Source of the DNA: Bifidobacterium ramosum
GTDB lineage: Bacteria > Actinomycetota > Actinomycetes > Actinomycetales > Bifidobacteriaceae
DNA length: 64,000 nt
Assembly: GCF_009299505.1 (NCBI RefSeq)
Contig: NZ_WBSM01000001.1
Span: 434,001-498,000, forward strand
Direction: 5' to 3'
Shown piece by piece: positions 8,559 through 18,504 of this stretch. The notes beneath the pieces are model-generated. The model was not told the origin of the DNA. It searched no databases and saw nothing but the letters and a program-made list of their open reading frames with translations. Position 1 is the stretch's first letter. Every line of letters starts with the position of its first letter. The translations under genes were made by a program, and so were the position numbers.

Positions 8559-9680
8559 ATGTCTCAGGAAATTGAAATCGGTTTGGGCAAGAAGGGCCGT
8601 CTGGCCTACTCGCTGGACGATGTCGCCATCGTCCCCTCCCGTCGTACGCGCGATCCCGAGGACGTGTCGACCTCATGGCAGGTGGACGCCTACGAGTTCG
8701 ACGTGCCGGTCATCGGCGCGCCGATGGATTCGGTGACCAGCCCGGCGACCGCGATCGCCATGGGCAAGCTCGGTGCGCTCGGCGTGCTGGACCTCGAGGG
8801 TCTGTGGACCCGCTACGAGGATCCGGAGCCGCTGCTTGCCGAAATCGCCGATCTGCCGGCCGACAAGGCCACCTCCCGCATTCAGGAGATCTACGCCGAG
8901 CCGGTCAAGCCGGAACTCATCACCGAGCGTCTGCACGAGATCCGTGACGCGGGCGTGACCGTCGCCGGCGCGCTGTCGCCGCAGCGCACCCAGCAGTTCT
9001 ACTCCACGGTGCTCGAAGCGGGCGTCGACCTGTTCGTCATCCGCGGCACCGTCGTGTCCGCCGAGCACGTCAGCCAGGATCACGAGCCGCTCAACCTCAA
9101 GAAGTTCATCTACGACCTTGACGTGCCGGTCATCGTTGGCGGCGCGGCCAACTACACCGCGGCCCTGCACCTCATGCGCACCGGCGCCGCCGGCGTGCTG
9201 GTCGGCTTCGGTGGCGGCGCGGTCTCCGCGACCCGCAAGACGATCGGCGTGCATGCGCCGATGGCTACCGCCATCGCCGATGTGGCCGAGGCTCGCCGCG
9301 ACTACATGGACGAGTCGGGCGGCCGCTACGTGCAGGTCATCGCCGACGGCGGCATGGGCGACTCCGGCAGCTTCGTCAAGGCCCTCGCCATGGGCGCCGA
9401 CGCCGTGATGCTCGGCGCGCCGCTCGCCCGCGCCACCGAGGCGCCGGGCCATGGCAAGCACTGGGGTTCCGAGGCCCGTCACCAGACGCTGCCGCGCGGC
9501 TTCCGTACGGACGTCGGCACGGTCGGCTCCCTCGAGCAGATCCTGTTCGGGCCGAGCCATCAGGCGGACGGCCAGGTGAACTACATCGGCGCGCTGCGCC
9601 GTGCGATGGCCTCCACCGGCTACGTGGACGTCAAGAACTTCCAGCGCTGCAACGTGGTCGTCACGCCGTACGGCCGCTGA
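8559..9680 (+). CDS. GuaB3 family IMP-dehydrogenase-related protein
   Basis: 373 residues with the IMPDH (beta/alpha)8-barrel fold: SLDDVAIVPSRRTRDPEDV, FDVPVIGAPMDSVTSP, VPVIVGGAANYTAALHLMRTGAAGVLVGFGGG, VIADGGMGDSGSFVKALAMGADAVMLG. There are no CBS domains, and the loop expected to carry the catalytic Cys is not the classical one. This is the actinobacterial GuaB3 branch; paralogues of this type have been linked to GMP reductase-like or purine interconversion roles, so true IMP dehydrogenase activity should not be assumed. ATG at 8559 gives the conserved MSQEIEIGLGKKGR start. Monocistronic, divergent from icd, with its own terminator. Confidence 0.85.
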   Translation: MSQEIEIGLGKKGRLAYSLDDVAIVPSRRTRDPEDVSTSWQVDAYEFDVPVIGAPMDSVTSPATAIAMGKLGALGVLDLEGLWTRYEDPEPLLAEIADLPADKATSRIQEIYAEPVKPELITERLHEIRDAGVTVAGALSPQRTQQFYSTVLEAGVDLFVIRGTVVSAEHVSQDHEPLNLKKFIYDLDVPVIVGGAANYTAALHLMRTGAAGVLVGFGGGAVSATRKTIGVHAPMATAIADVAEARRDYMDESGGRYVQVIADGGMGDSGSFVKALAMGADAVMLGAPLARATEAPGHGKHWGSEARHQTLPRGFRTDVGTVGSLEQILFGPSHQADGQVNYIGALRRAMASTGYVDVKNFQRCNVVVTPYGR

Positions 9681-9723
9681 CCGGCGGTCGGGTTCCGATC
9701 GGTTTTTGCAAACGTTGTCCATA

Positions 9724-9757
9724 ACGGGCGCCCGTCGATTTGACGGGTGCCCGTTTC
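9724..9757 (+). terminator. Rho-independent terminator after guaB3
   Basis: A 13-bp stem, 9724-9736 (ACGGGCGCCCGTC) with 9742-9754, with one G-T pair and a 5-base loop, followed by TTTCT. It begins 44 bases past the guaB3 stop codon. Confidence 0.85.
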
Positions 9758-9850
9758 TATGTTGAGGTGGTGTCATGCCGTCGTGGTCGACGGTGCGGCG
9801 TCCGTTATGACAACGTTCGCTATTCAAGAGAGATCAAGGAAACAACCATC

Positions 9851-10330
9851 GTGAACCAACGCCTCTTCTCGCTGTGGCAACGCAATCCCATCCCGCCCTT
9901 CGAAGGGTTCCTCTTCATCGAACTGTCGAAGAAGCCGGTGCCCTACCGCATCGCACGATGCTTCGCAGGGCAGATCGACGCACGGCAATGCCATGCGTTG
10001 GCGCTGTCGTCCTGCCACATCTCCTGCATGGCCACCGACATGGTGCGCGGCCGGCTGCCCCGGGCCAAGCTGCAGCGCAGCGTCACCAGCCCCTGCCTGC
10101 GCAAGCTCGACACGATGGCCATGCTGCTGCGCGGCGACAACCTGCCCGGCCAGGGCCATCCGATGGGAACGCTGCCCGTCATCCCGCAATCCCTGCACGG
10201 CATGCTGGTCAGCCCCACCCGCATCGAGGTCGCCGTCCACCTGACCATCGGACTGGAGCATCATTGGGTGAACCTCATCCTGCAGGAGACCGGCAGCCGC
10301 TGGATGTGCGTGATGGTCGACGTCGGCTGA
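9851..10330 (+). CDS. Conserved-looking protein of unknown function (159 aa)
   Basis: Not recognised. The GTG start at 9851 is supported by AAGGAA 10 bases upstream; the open frame continues upstream, but that part is rich in Arg and looks untranslated. The product has no signal peptide or membrane segment. It contains five cysteines, some in LSSCHISCMATDM and SPCLRKLDTMAML, and several short hydrophobic strands (GFLFIEL, RIEVAVHLTIGLEHHWVNLIL). The size and strand pattern suggest a small alpha/beta domain, but no catalytic motif stands out. It stands alone between guaB3 and the acyl-CoA ligase gene, with no sign of coupling to either. Confidence 0.6.
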   Translation: MNQRLFSLWQRNPIPPFEGFLFIELSKKPVPYRIARCFAGQIDARQCHALALSSCHISCMATDMVRGRLPRAKLQRSVTSPCLRKLDTMAMLLRGDNLPGQGHPMGTLPVIPQSLHGMLVSPTRIEVAVHLTIGLEHHWVNLILQETGSRWMCVMVDVG

Positions 10331-10405
10331 CGCGGCGATCCGGCTCCCGCCCGCCGTCGATCGCCGATCGGCCGGACCACGGCCGCGGCGAGGGCCGGCA
10401 CGCGT

Positions 10406-10420
10406 TATAGTACTTACTAT
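10406..10420 (+). promoter_or_regulatory. -10 element of a probably leaderless promoter
   Basis: TATAGT at 10406-10411 ends seven bases before the ATG of the acyl-CoA ligase gene. Transcription would therefore start at or within a base or two of the start codon. There is no purine-rich ribosome binding site before this ATG, consistent with a leaderless mRNA, a common arrangement in actinobacteria. Confidence 0.5.
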
Positions 10421-12479
10421 GTTGCGTGAATATTCCGTGGATACGATTCGGCCAACCACCGAGAAGGACACCATATACTCGCTGCTCGCCAACAGGGTCG
10501 AGCGCGATCCCGACGACCTCATCGCCCAATGGCAGGACGACGAGACCCGTCAATGGCACGACGTCACCGCTGGGCAGATGAACGAACGGGTGCGCCAGAT
10601 CGCCAAGGGCCTGATGGGCCTCGGCGTGAAGGCCGGCAGCATGGTCGTCATCTATTCGGCCACCTGCTACGAGTGGGGCGTCGTCGACTTCGCCTGCGCG
10701 GCCATCGGCGCGGTCAGCGTGCCGATCTACGAGACCGACTCGTCCAAGCAGGCCGCGAACATCGTCGGCGACGTCGATCCGGTCATCGCCTTCGCCGGCG
10801 ACTACGCGCACGCGCAGACGCTCGACCAGATCCGCGAGGGTCGAGACGGCCTCAAGTACGTCTTCAACTTCAAGGCGTCCGGGCTCGACGCGGTGGCCGA
10901 CTTCGGCGAATCGGTCACCGACGCCGAACTCGACGCGGCCATCGCGCGCGTGCAGGCCGACGACATGGCCACCATCGTCTACACCTCCGGCTCCACCGGC
11001 AAGCCGAAGGGCGCGATGCTCTCGCACCGCAACTTCACCCACACCGTGCTCAACGGCTACGAGGTGCTCAACGACATGCTCTACCAGCCGAGCCGTCTGC
11101 TGCTGTTCCTCCCGCTGGCGCACTGCTTCGCACGCTACATCCAGTACGTGGCGATCGGTTCGCACGGCGTGGTCGGCTACATCCCGGGCGCCAAGCACCT
11201 GCTGGCCGATCTGCGCGGCTTCAAGCCCACCTACCTGCTCGGCGTGCCGCGCGTGTTCGAAAAGGTGTACAACGCCGCCTCGCAGAAGGCCGGCGCCGGC
11301 ATCCAGGGCCGCGTGTTCGCCAAGGCGGTCGCGCATTTCGTGCAGTGGTCGAAGGATGCCCAGGACAGCGGACGCCATTCGGTCAAGGCACGCATCGAGC
11401 ACGCGTTCTTCATGAAGACCGTCGGCTCGTCCATCCGCTCCGCGCTCGGACCGAACCTCAAGTACCTCGCCTGCGGCGGCGCGCCCCTCAATGTCGATCT
11501 CGCCCACTTCTTCAACGGCATGGACGGCATCACGTTCATCCAGGGCTACGGCATGACCGAAACCGCGGCGCCCTGCATGGTCAACTTCCAGGACTCCAAC
11601 CGCGTCGGCTCGGTCGGCCACCCCGGCTGCGCCGAAGTGAAGCTGGCCGACGACGACGAGCTGCTCATCCGCGGCGAGAGCGTCTTCCTCGGCTACTACA
11701 AGCAGCCCAAGCTCACCGCCGAGGTGATGGAGCCGGACGGATGGCTGCACACCGGCGACCTCGCGACGATCGACGACGACGGATTCATCTACATCACCGG
11801 CCGCAAGAAGGACATCATCATCACCGCGGGCGGCAAGAACATCAGCCCGGCGCCGATGGAGGACACGATCGGCACCTGCCCGATCGTGTCGCACGCGGTC
11901 GTGATCGGCGACGGCAAGCCGTTCGTCGCGGCGCTGATCGAGCTCGACCCCGAGATGACCCGGTCGTGGCTCGAGGCGCAGGGGCTCGATCCCGACATGC
12001 CGATGAGCGAGGTGGCCCAGTCCGACGCGGTGCGCGCCTTCATCCAGCAGTACGTGGACCAGGCGAACAGCAACGTGTCGCGCGCCGAATCCGTGCGTAA
12101 GTTCGCCATCCTCGACGACGAATTCAGCCAGGACAAGGGCACGCTGACCGCCAGCCTGAAGGTCGTGCGTCCGAAGGTGCTGCAGCGGTACGCCGACGTG
12201 ATCGACAACGTGATCTACACGTCCAAGTCGCCCGCGCGCCCGCTGCCCAAGACCGTGCAGATCCTCGACAAGACCACCGAAACGGTCAAGCAGGCGTCCG
12301 AAAGCGTCAAGCAGGCGTCCGAGAACGTCACGCCGATGGTTCGGCAGGCGTTTGATACCATGCAGGACAGAATCAAACGGCAGCAGGCTGACGGCGACGC
12401 GTCCGAACGCGACGAGACGGCCGAGCCCGCCGCGGCCGGCGACGGCCAGTCCGACAACCACGAGGAGAGCAGCAAGTGA
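10419..12479 (+). CDS. AMP-dependent long-chain acyl-CoA ligase (FadD-like)
   Basis: 686 residues, an ANL-superfamily adenylating enzyme that activates fatty acids to acyl-AMP and then acyl-CoA. The P-loop motif [11 protein letters not shown] is near residue 187, GYGMTE near 376, and the hinge and adenine segments [31 protein letters not shown] follow. The C-terminal 75 residues are an unusual Lys/Gln/Ser-rich tail with a repeated VKQASE unit, then an acidic end, likely helical. The start has no ribosome binding site but a -10 box right next to it. The stop overlaps the def start (GTGA). In a fermenter without beta-oxidation it probably serves lipid incorporation or recycling (inference). Confidence 0.9.
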   Translation: MLREYSVDTIRPTTEKDTIYSLLANRVERDPDDLIAQWQDDETRQWHDVTAGQMNERVRQIAKGLMGLGVKAGSMVVIYSATCYEWGVVDFACAAIGAVSVPIYETDSSKQAANIVGDVDPVIAFAGDYAHAQTLDQIREGRDGLKYVFNFKASGLDAVADFGESVTDAELDAAIARVQADDMATIVYTSGSTGKPKGAMLSHRNFTHTVLNGYEVLNDMLYQPSRLLLFLPLAHCFARYIQYVAIGSHGVVGYIPGAKHLLADLRGFKPTYLLGVPRVFEKVYNAASQKAGAGIQGRVFAKAVAHFVQWSKDAQDSGRHSVKARIEHAFFMKTVGSSIRSALGPNLKYLACGGAPLNVDLAHFFNGMDGITFIQGYGMTETAAPCMVNFQDSNRVGSVGHPGCAEVKLADDDELLIRGESVFLGYYKQPKLTAEVMEPDGWLHTGDLATIDDDGFIYITGRKKDIIITAGGKNISPAPMEDTIGTCPIVSHAVVIGDGKPFVAALIELDPEMTRSWLEAQGLDPDMPMSEVAQSDAVRAFIQQYVDQANSNVSRAESVRKFAILDDEFSQDKGTLTASLKVVRPKVLQRYADVIDNVIYTSKSPARPLPKTVQILDKTTETVKQASESVKQASENVTPMVRQAFDTMQDRIKRQQADGDASERDETAEPAAAGDGQSDNHEESSK

Positions 12480-12964
12480 CCATCCGAGAAATCCGCGTCG
12501 TCCCCGACCCCGTCCTGCGTACGCCATGCGACGAGATCACGGCCATCACCCCGGCCGTGCGCCGTCTGGTCGACGACCTGCTCGAAACCGTCGACGACCC
12601 GGGCCGCGCCGGCCTGTCGGCCAACCAGATCGGCGTGAGCCTGCGCGCCTTCTCGTACAACATCGACGGCAAGATCGGCTACATCCTCAATCCGGTCATG
12701 GAGGAGCGGCGCGGCGAACAGTACGGCGACGAGGGATGCCTGTCGGTGCCCGGCCTGTGGTACAAGACGCGGCGCGCCGACTACGCGCGCGTGCGCGGCA
12801 TCGACCTCGACGGCAACGAGGTCGTGCTCGAAGGCAGCGGCCTCATGGGACGCATGCTCCAGCACGAATGCGACCATCTCGACGGCCACGTCTATCTCGA
12901 CCGCCTCGAAAAGGAGGAGCGCCGAGAAGCCCTGCGCTATATGCGCGCCCACGGCGCCAAGTGA
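12476..12964 (+). CDS. def: Peptide deformylase
   Basis: 162 residues. Removes the N-formyl group from nascent proteins. All three family motifs are present: motif I as GLSANQIG (usually GxGxAAxQ), motif [10 protein letters not shown] with the metal-binding Cys, and motif [11 protein letters not shown] with the two metal-binding His and the catalytic Glu. It starts at GTG 12476, four bases inside the end of the acyl-CoA ligase gene, so it is translationally coupled to it. A strong terminator follows. Confidence 0.95.
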   Translation: MTIREIRVVPDPVLRTPCDEITAITPAVRRLVDDLLETVDDPGRAGLSANQIGVSLRAFSYNIDGKIGYILNPVMEERRGEQYGDEGCLSVPGLWYKTRRADYARVRGIDLDGNEVVLEGSGLMGRMLQHECDHLDGHVYLDRLEKEERREALRYMRAHGAK

Positions 12965-12982
12965 CGGCCCCGCGCACGGCCG

Positions 12983-13022
12983 ACGGCCCGGATCGTCCCG
13001 ACGGAGGATCCGGGCCGTTTTT
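12983..13022 (+). terminator. Rho-independent terminator after def
   Basis: A perfect 12-bp stem, 12983-12994 with 13007-13018, followed by TTTTTG. It starts 19 bases past the def stop. The rest of the gap to rpsB (13023-13239) holds a TAATAT -10-like element at 13035-13040. That would give rpsB a leader of roughly 190 bases, a plausible place for S2 autoregulation; no other gene was seen there. Confidence 0.9.
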
Positions 13023-13239
13023 GTATATGCCGTGTAATATCCTGAATCCTTGTGCGTCATCCGGCAATGGTCGCAGTCGCAGGCGGCCCGAGCCAACCGA
13101 TATTGTCAACCGACGCACACCATATCGCGCCATGTCCGCGACGGCCTGTGTCGGTCGGCCGGAGTCCCGCCAAGACGGGGCCGAGGCTGCACGCAGGCGC
13201 GCATGGCCAGGCAATAACCGACAAGAAAGGTAGTGCACT

Positions 13240-14073
13240 ATGGCACAGATCACGATGAGCGAAATGCTCAAGGCCGGCCTCCACTTCGGCCACCAGACCC
13301 GCCGCTGGAACCCGAAGATGAAGCAGTTCATCCTCACCCAGCGCAACGGCATCCACATCATCAACCTGTTCAAGTCGCTCGAAATGATCGACAAGGCGTA
13401 CGACTTCATCAAGACCACGGTCGCCCACAACGGCACCGTGCTGTTCGTCGGCACCAAGAAGCAGGCCCAGGAAGCCGTGGCCGCGCAGGCGACCCGCGTG
13501 AACATGCCGTATGTCTCCGAGCGTTGGCTCGGCGGCATGCTGACCAACTTCCAGACCGTCTCCAAGCGCGTGAGCCGCCTCAAGGAGCTCGAGGAGATGG
13601 ACTTCTCCGACGTGCACGGCTCCGGTCTGACCAAGAAGGAGCTGCTGCTGCTCGAGCGCGAGAAGGACAAGCTGGAGAAGCAGCTTGGCGGCATCCGCAA
13701 CATGGGCCGCACCCCCTCCGCGATGTTCGTCGTCGACATCAACAAGGAAGCCCTGGCCGTCGAGGAAGCCCACAAGCTGGGCATCCCGGTCGTGGCCCTC
13801 GTCGACACCAACGCCGATCCGGAAGCCGTCGAGTACCCGATCCCGGCCAACGACGACGCCATCCGCGGCATCGAGCTGCTGACCAGCCTCATGGCCGACG
13901 CCGTGGCCGATGGCCTGCTGGAGCGTTCCGGCAAGGCCGCCAAGGCCGAGGGCGAGACCGAGCAGCCGATGGCCGCTTGGGAGAAGGAGCTGCTGACCGA
14001 GGGCAACGCCGAGCAGGCCGCCCCGGCCGAGGCCGCTCCCGCCGCTGAGGCTGAGGGCGAAACCCAGGCCTGA
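13240..14073 (+). CDS. rpsB: 30S ribosomal protein S2
   Basis: 277 residues. It has the S2 N-terminal signature ([19 protein letters not shown]), the [13 protein letters not shown] segment, [36 protein letters not shown] and the [13 protein letters not shown] end of the core. The last 50 residues are an Ala/Glu-rich tail typical of actinobacterial S2. AAAGG lies 10 bases before the ATG. First gene of the rpsB-tsf pair. Confidence 0.98.
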   Translation: MAQITMSEMLKAGLHFGHQTRRWNPKMKQFILTQRNGIHIINLFKSLEMIDKAYDFIKTTVAHNGTVLFVGTKKQAQEAVAAQATRVNMPYVSERWLGGMLTNFQTVSKRVSRLKELEEMDFSDVHGSGLTKKELLLLEREKDKLEKQLGGIRNMGRTPSAMFVVDINKEALAVEEAHKLGIPVVALVDTNADPEAVEYPIPANDDAIRGIELLTSLMADAVADGLLERSGKAAKAEGETEQPMAAWEKELLTEGNAEQAAPAEAAPAAEAEGETQA

Positions 14074-14085
14074 GCATCCGTTATG

Positions 14086-14109
14086 ATGGGAGACGGCAAC
14101 GTCTCCCAT
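14086..14109 (+). promoter_or_regulatory. Hairpin in the rpsB-tsf intergenic region
   Basis: A perfect 9-bp stem, ATGGGAGAC (14086-14094) with GTCTCCCAT (14101-14109), and a 6-base loop GGCAAC. There is no T tract, so it is more likely a processing or attenuation element that sets the S2:EF-Ts ratio than a full terminator. tsf begins 41 bases later. Confidence 0.5.
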
Positions 14110-14149
14110 TCATATATGGGAACACAACGAATCTAGAGGAGACAAACCA

Positions 14150-15001
14150 ATGGCAGCAATCACTGCAGCTCTGATCAAGCAGGTGCGCGAGGAGACCGGC
14201 GCCGGCATGATGGACGTCAAGAAGGCCCTCACCGAGGCCGAAGGCGACGTGGCCCGCGCCAAGGAGATCATCCGCGCCAAGGGCATCCAGGCCGCCGGCA
14301 AGCGCGAAGGCCGCAAGGCCCAAGAAGGCACCATCGCCTCCAAGGTCGTCGAGACCGCCGAAGGCCAGACCGGCTACGCCGTCGAGCTGAACTCCGAGAC
14401 CGACTTCGTGGCCAAGACCCCGAAGTTCGTCGAGTTCGCCGACACCGTGCTCGGCTACGCCGTGGCCGCCGACGCCAACTCCGTCGACGAACTGCTCGAG
14501 GCCAAGGCCGAGGACGGCACCGTCAAGGTCGCCATCGAAGAGGCCGCCGCCCTGTTCGGCGAGCACGTCAAGGTCGGCCAGTTCGCCAAGATCTCCGGCC
14601 CGCACGTCGAGATCTACGCGCACAAGAAGTCCGCCGAGATGCCGCCGAGCATCGTCGCCATGATCGCCACCGACGAAGCCGGCGCCGCCGTGGCGCACGA
14701 GGCCGCCCTGCAGATCTCCGCCATGGGCGCCAAGTGGCTGACCCGCGAGGACGTCCCGGCCGACGTGGTCGAGTCCGAGCGCCGCGTGGCCACCGAGAAG
14801 TCCTTGGCCGAAGGCAAGCCGGAGAAGATCGTCCCGAAGATCGTCGAGGGCCGTCTCAACGCCTTCTACAAGGAAGTCGTGCTGCTCGAGCAGCCGTTCG
14901 TCAAGGATCCGTCCAAGACCGTCGGCAAGCTGTTCGAAGAGGTCGGCGGCAAGGCCGTCGCCTTCGCCCGCGTCGAGGTCGGCAAGGGTGAGGAGGAGTG
15001 A
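14150..15001 (+). CDS. tsf: Translation elongation factor Ts
   Basis: 283 residues. Nucleotide-exchange factor for EF-Tu. It starts with the UBA-like domain (LIKQVREETGAGMMDVKKALTEAEGDVARAKEIIRAKG), then the core with SETDFVAKTPKF and the C-terminal ERRVATEKSLAEGKPEKIVPKIVEGRL and LLEQPFVKDPSKTV segments. GAGGAG lies about 10 bases before the ATG. Confidence 0.98.
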   Translation: MAAITAALIKQVREETGAGMMDVKKALTEAEGDVARAKEIIRAKGIQAAGKREGRKAQEGTIASKVVETAEGQTGYAVELNSETDFVAKTPKFVEFADTVLGYAVAADANSVDELLEAKAEDGTVKVAIEEAAALFGEHVKVGQFAKISGPHVEIYAHKKSAEMPPSIVAMIATDEAGAAVAHEAALQISAMGAKWLTREDVPADVVESERRVATEKSLAEGKPEKIVPKIVEGRLNAFYKEVVLLEQPFVKDPSKTVGKLFEEVGGKAVAFARVEVGKGEEE

Positions 15002-15073
15002 GCCTGACACGGCTCGCCCGTCCGCGGCGTCGGCGGTGATGCGCCCGCGCAGGACCGCCGCGCGATAAGGACC

Positions 15074-15119
15074 GCATGAGGGCGGCCCGCACCCATCGTG
15101 GTGCGGGCCGCCCTCATGC
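15074..15119 (+). terminator. Long hairpin terminator after tsf
   Basis: A perfect 19-bp stem, 15074-15092 with 15101-15119, and an 8-base loop, followed only by TTAT. It is a very stable hairpin that should end the rpsB-tsf transcript despite the short T tract. Confidence 0.75.
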
Positions 15120-15188
15120 TTATCGCCGCGCACGCCGCGACGACGGGTTATAGTGGTGTGTTGGTTCGAAACGAGGGGAGTGCATGCG

Positions 15189-15866
15189 ATGATAGCGACG
15201 ACAATGGGCCAAGGCGGCGTGACGCCGACCTACACGATGAGCGCATGGCGCAAGAACCGTATCCCGGCGGGGCGGGCCGGCAGACGCGTGCTGCTCATGC
15301 CCGGCACCGGCTACAACTGCGACCGTCCGCTGCTGTACTACACGGCGATGGCGCTGATCGAAGACGGATGGTACGCCAACCGGCTCGACGTGAACGCCGA
15401 CCTGTCCAAGACCCCGGCGACGCGTATCTTCGCGATGCTCGACGAGGCGGTGGATCGCTGGTTCGGCGCCGTGCGCGCGGATGCCGGCGACGGCGACATG
15501 CCGCAGCTCCTGATCGTCGGCAAGTCGCTGTCGACGTTCATCTACCCGCACGTCGCACGGCTCGGCCTGCCGATGGCGCTGCTCACCCCGGTGTTCTCCC
15601 CGGCCGATTTCGATCCGGCGCGATCGGTCATCCCCGTTCCCGGCGACGCCGACTATCATGCGAGCGACGCGCCGGCACCGCTGATCTGCGCCGGCACCGC
15701 CGACCCGTTATACGAATCCGGCCGCGCGCACCGTCTCAGCACGCTCATCCACGAGTATCCCCGCGCCAACCATTCGATCGAGGTCCCCGGCGACTGGCGC
15801 ACCTCCATGCGCTATCTCGGCGACGTCGTCGAACACGTGGCCGCATACGCCGCATCCCTGCGCTGA
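15189..15866 (+). CDS. Small alpha/beta-hydrolase family protein
   Basis: 225 residues. Strand order and motifs fit an alpha/beta hydrolase: [22 protein letters not shown] at the N-terminus, [10 protein letters not shown] with the probable nucleophile Ser, [10 protein letters not shown] with the acid Asp, and [10 protein letters not shown] with the His. Substrate unknown. Of several possible starts, ATG 15189 is chosen because GAGGGGAG lies about 9 bases upstream. A TATAGT -10-like box at 15149-15154 suggests its own promoter between the tsf terminator and the gene. Confidence 0.7.
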   Translation: MIATTMGQGGVTPTYTMSAWRKNRIPAGRAGRRVLLMPGTGYNCDRPLLYYTAMALIEDGWYANRLDVNADLSKTPATRIFAMLDEAVDRWFGAVRADAGDGDMPQLLIVGKSLSTFIYPHVARLGLPMALLTPVFSPADFDPARSVIPVPGDADYHASDAPAPLICAGTADPLYESGRAHRLSTLIHEYPRANHSIEVPGDWRTSMRYLGDVVEHVAAYAASLR

Positions 15867-15982
15867 GCAACCGCAGCATGTCGCTACCGGCACTGTCGTC
15901 TATTGCGGATAGTCTGAGAGACGGTAAATTTTGCGGCACCGCGGCACTGTCAGGCCGCGGGCCGTCCGAAGAAAGGCTGTGT

Positions 15983-16723
15983 ATGACTGGAGAAACCAAG
16001 CCTCGCAGAGTACTGCTCAAGCTGTCCGGCGAAGCGTTCGGCGGCGGCAAGGTCGGCATCGACACGCACGTGGTGCGTCGCATCGCCGAAGAGATCGTCC
16101 CCGCCGTCAAGCAGGGCGTGCAGGTCGCGATCGTGACCGGCGGCGGCAACTTCTTCCGCGGCGCCGAACTGCAGCAGGCCGGCATCGACCGCTCCCGCGG
16201 CGACTACATGGGCATGCTCGGCACGGTGATGAACTGCCTCGCGCTGCAGGACTTCCTCGAGCAGGAAGGCCAGGCCACCCGCGTGCAGACCGCCATCACC
16301 ATGGGCCAGGTCGCCGAGCCGTACATTCCGCTCAAGGCCATCCGCCACCTCGAAAAGGGCCGCGTCGTGATCTTCGGCGCCGGCGCCGGCATGCCGTACT
16401 TCTCCACCGACACCGTGTCCATCCAGCGTTCGCTCGAAATTCACTGCGACGAGGTGCTCATGGGCAAGAACGGCGTGGACGGCGTGTATACCGCGGATCC
16501 GCGCAAGCACCCCGAGGCCAAGCGCTTCGCCACGCTCGACTACAACCGCGCGCTCGTCGACAACCTCGCCGTCATGGACGCCTCCGCGCTGTCCATGGCC
16601 CGCGACAACAAGCAGTGCATCCGCGTGTTCGGCCTCGAGGGCGCCGGCAACGTGACCAAGGCGCTGCTTGGCGACAACATCGGCACGCTCGTGTCCGCCG
16701 CCGAGTCCAGCCTCGCCGAATAA
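15983..16723 (+). CDS. pyrH: Uridylate kinase (UMP kinase)
   Basis: 246 residues, amino-acid kinase fold. Phosphorylates UMP to UDP. Visible motifs are [55 protein letters not shown] and [21 protein letters not shown] 15983 has GAAAGG 7 bases upstream; the longer open frame upstream is spurious and overlaps the hydrolase gene. It heads the conserved block pyrH-frr-cdsA-rlmN. Confidence 0.97.
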   Translation: MTGETKPRRVLLKLSGEAFGGGKVGIDTHVVRRIAEEIVPAVKQGVQVAIVTGGGNFFRGAELQQAGIDRSRGDYMGMLGTVMNCLALQDFLEQEGQATRVQTAITMGQVAEPYIPLKAIRHLEKGRVVIFGAGAGMPYFSTDTVSIQRSLEIHCDEVLMGKNGVDGVYTADPRKHPEAKRFATLDYNRALVDNLAVMDASALSMARDNKQCIRVFGLEGAGNVTKALLGDNIGTLVSAAESSLAE

Positions 16724-16808
16724 GGCGCCGGACCCGCGCGACGGCATGCGCCGCGCATTCAACGAAGAACCAACGCAACCGACCAACCAACACAAAGGAG
16801 CACACATC

Positions 16809-17363
16809 ATGGCTAGCCTCATCGATCAGGCCAAGGAACAGATGAAGAAGACCGTCGAGAACACCAAGGAGAACTTCTCCGGCATCCGCACCGGCCGTGC
16901 CAACCCGGCGCTGCTCAACGGCATCACCGTCGAATCCTACGGTATGACCATGCCGCTTAAGTCCGTCGCCACCATCGGCGTGCCGGAACCGCGCACCCTG
17001 TCCGTCTCCCCGTTCGACCCGTCCCAGGCGAACGCCGTCGAGAAGGCGCTGCGCGACTCCGACCTCGGCGCCTCTCCGCGCCGTGACGGCAACGTGATCC
17101 GCCTGACCATGCCGGAACTTACCGAGGAACGCCGCAAGGAGTACGTCAAGCTCGCCAAGACCAAGTCCGAGGAGGGCAAGGTCGCCGTGCGCAACATCCG
17201 CCGTAAGACCAAGGAGACCATCGACAAGTCCGTCAAGGACGGCGACATGGGCGAGGACGAGGGCGATCGTCTGCTCAAGGAGCTCGACAAGGTCACCAAG
17301 CAGGTCACCGACGAACTCGACGCCCTGCTTGAGACCAAGCAGAAGGAGATCATGGAGGTCTGA
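16809..17363 (+). CDS. frr: Ribosome recycling factor
   Basis: 184 residues, the standard length. Splits post-termination ribosomes with EF-G. Family signatures include FSGIRTGRANPALL, NVIRLTMPELTEERRKEYVK and VAVRNIRRKTKETIDK. AAAGGAG precedes the ATG by 9 bases. Second gene of the pyrH-frr-cdsA-rlmN block. Confidence 0.98.
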   Translation: MASLIDQAKEQMKKTVENTKENFSGIRTGRANPALLNGITVESYGMTMPLKSVATIGVPEPRTLSVSPFDPSQANAVEKALRDSDLGASPRRDGNVIRLTMPELTEERRKEYVKLAKTKSEEGKVAVRNIRRKTKETIDKSVKDGDMGEDEGDRLLKELDKVTKQVTDELDALLETKQKEIMEV

Positions 17364-17444
17364 CCTCCACCATGGGTCGTCCCGTCCGTTCGCCGGGCAG
17401 GACGACCTCGCCGGACGGACGTTCAGCAGAGCAGGAGGCATGCG

Positions 17445-18431
17445 ATGGAGACGCGCGAGCAACGCGAGCACGAGGCCGAGGAGGCCATCGACGCGATCAA
17501 CAAGAAGACCGGGCGCAACATGCCCCAGGCCATCGGCACCGCCGTGGTGCTCATCGCGATCATCCTCGCATGCCTGCTCGTCAGCATCGACCTGTTCGTC
17601 GTCCTGCTGGTCGTGTTCATGATCCTCGCGCTGTGGGAGTTGCGCGTCGACTTCGCCACCGCGGGACTGCACATTCCCGTCGTCGTGCTGTGGATCTGTT
17701 CGACCGTGACCCTGATCGCGACCTACTATGCGCCGCGCCACATCGCCACCATGGCCATGTGCATGCTGGTCTCGTCCGTGCTGGTGACCCTGGCCGCCAG
17801 CGCCAAGCTCAGCATCGGCACGCGTCTGTCGACCGCAGTGGCCGCCAAACTCGCCAGCACCGATGCCGGCGCGCGGCTCGAATCGTCGTTCAACCACGAG
17901 GGCGGCGAGCAGCATCACAGCCGTCTCAGCCACGTCGCCGTGTCGCTGTTCACGCTCCTGTACATCCCGCTGCTGGGATCCTGCATCGTGATCGCCCTGA
18001 CCTTCAACGCCCACCCCGTCGCGCACGCCATCATGCTCGTGTTCCTGCCGGCTCTCAGCGACACCGGCGGGCTGTTCGCCGGCGCCTGGTTCGGCAAGCA
18101 CAAGCTCAGCCCGCGCATCTCCCCGAAGAAATCGGTGGAGGGCCTCGTCGGCTCCATGCTGTTCGCGATGGCCGGCGCATTCGCTATCTTCGCCTGCACC
18201 TACGATCCGTCGCTGTGGGCGTCGCGCTGGTGGGTGCCCGTCGTCGCCGGCATCATGGTGGGCGTCGTCGGCACGTTCGGCGACCTGTGCGCCTCCATGC
18301 TCAAGCGCGACATCGGCATCAAGGACATGGGCCACCTGCTCAAAGGCCACGGCGGCGTGATGGACCGTATCGACTCCATCTTGCTGTCCGCGCCGTTCAC
18401 CTGCCTGCTGCTGTGGGCCACCGGACTGTGA
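17445..18431 (+). CDS. cdsA: Phosphatidate cytidylyltransferase (CDP-diglyceride synthase)
   Basis: 328 residues. Makes CDP-diacylglycerol from phosphatidate and CTP at the membrane. A charged 30-residue N-terminus is followed by about eight hydrophobic segments. The CdsA signature is at the C-terminus (SDTGGLFAGAWFGKHKLSP, SPKKSVEG, FGDLCASMLKRDIGIKDMG, GHGGVMDRIDS). AGGAGG lies 7 bases before the ATG. Confidence 0.95.
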   Translation: METREQREHEAEEAIDAINKKTGRNMPQAIGTAVVLIAIILACLLVSIDLFVVLLVVFMILALWELRVDFATAGLHIPVVVLWICSTVTLIATYYAPRHIATMAMCMLVSSVLVTLAASAKLSIGTRLSTAVAAKLASTDAGARLESSFNHEGGEQHHSRLSHVAVSLFTLLYIPLLGSCIVIALTFNAHPVAHAIMLVFLPALSDTGGLFAGAWFGKHKLSPRISPKKSVEGLVGSMLFAMAGAFAIFACTYDPSLWASRWWVPVVAGIMVGVVGTFGDLCASMLKRDIGIKDMGHLLKGHGGVMDRIDSILLSAPFTCLLLWATGL

Positions 18432-18504
18432 TCATCGATCCCCGGCCCGTGGCGCCGTATCCGGCGCCGATCATCGTCATGACCGTGTTGCGGAAGGACT
18501 GCAG

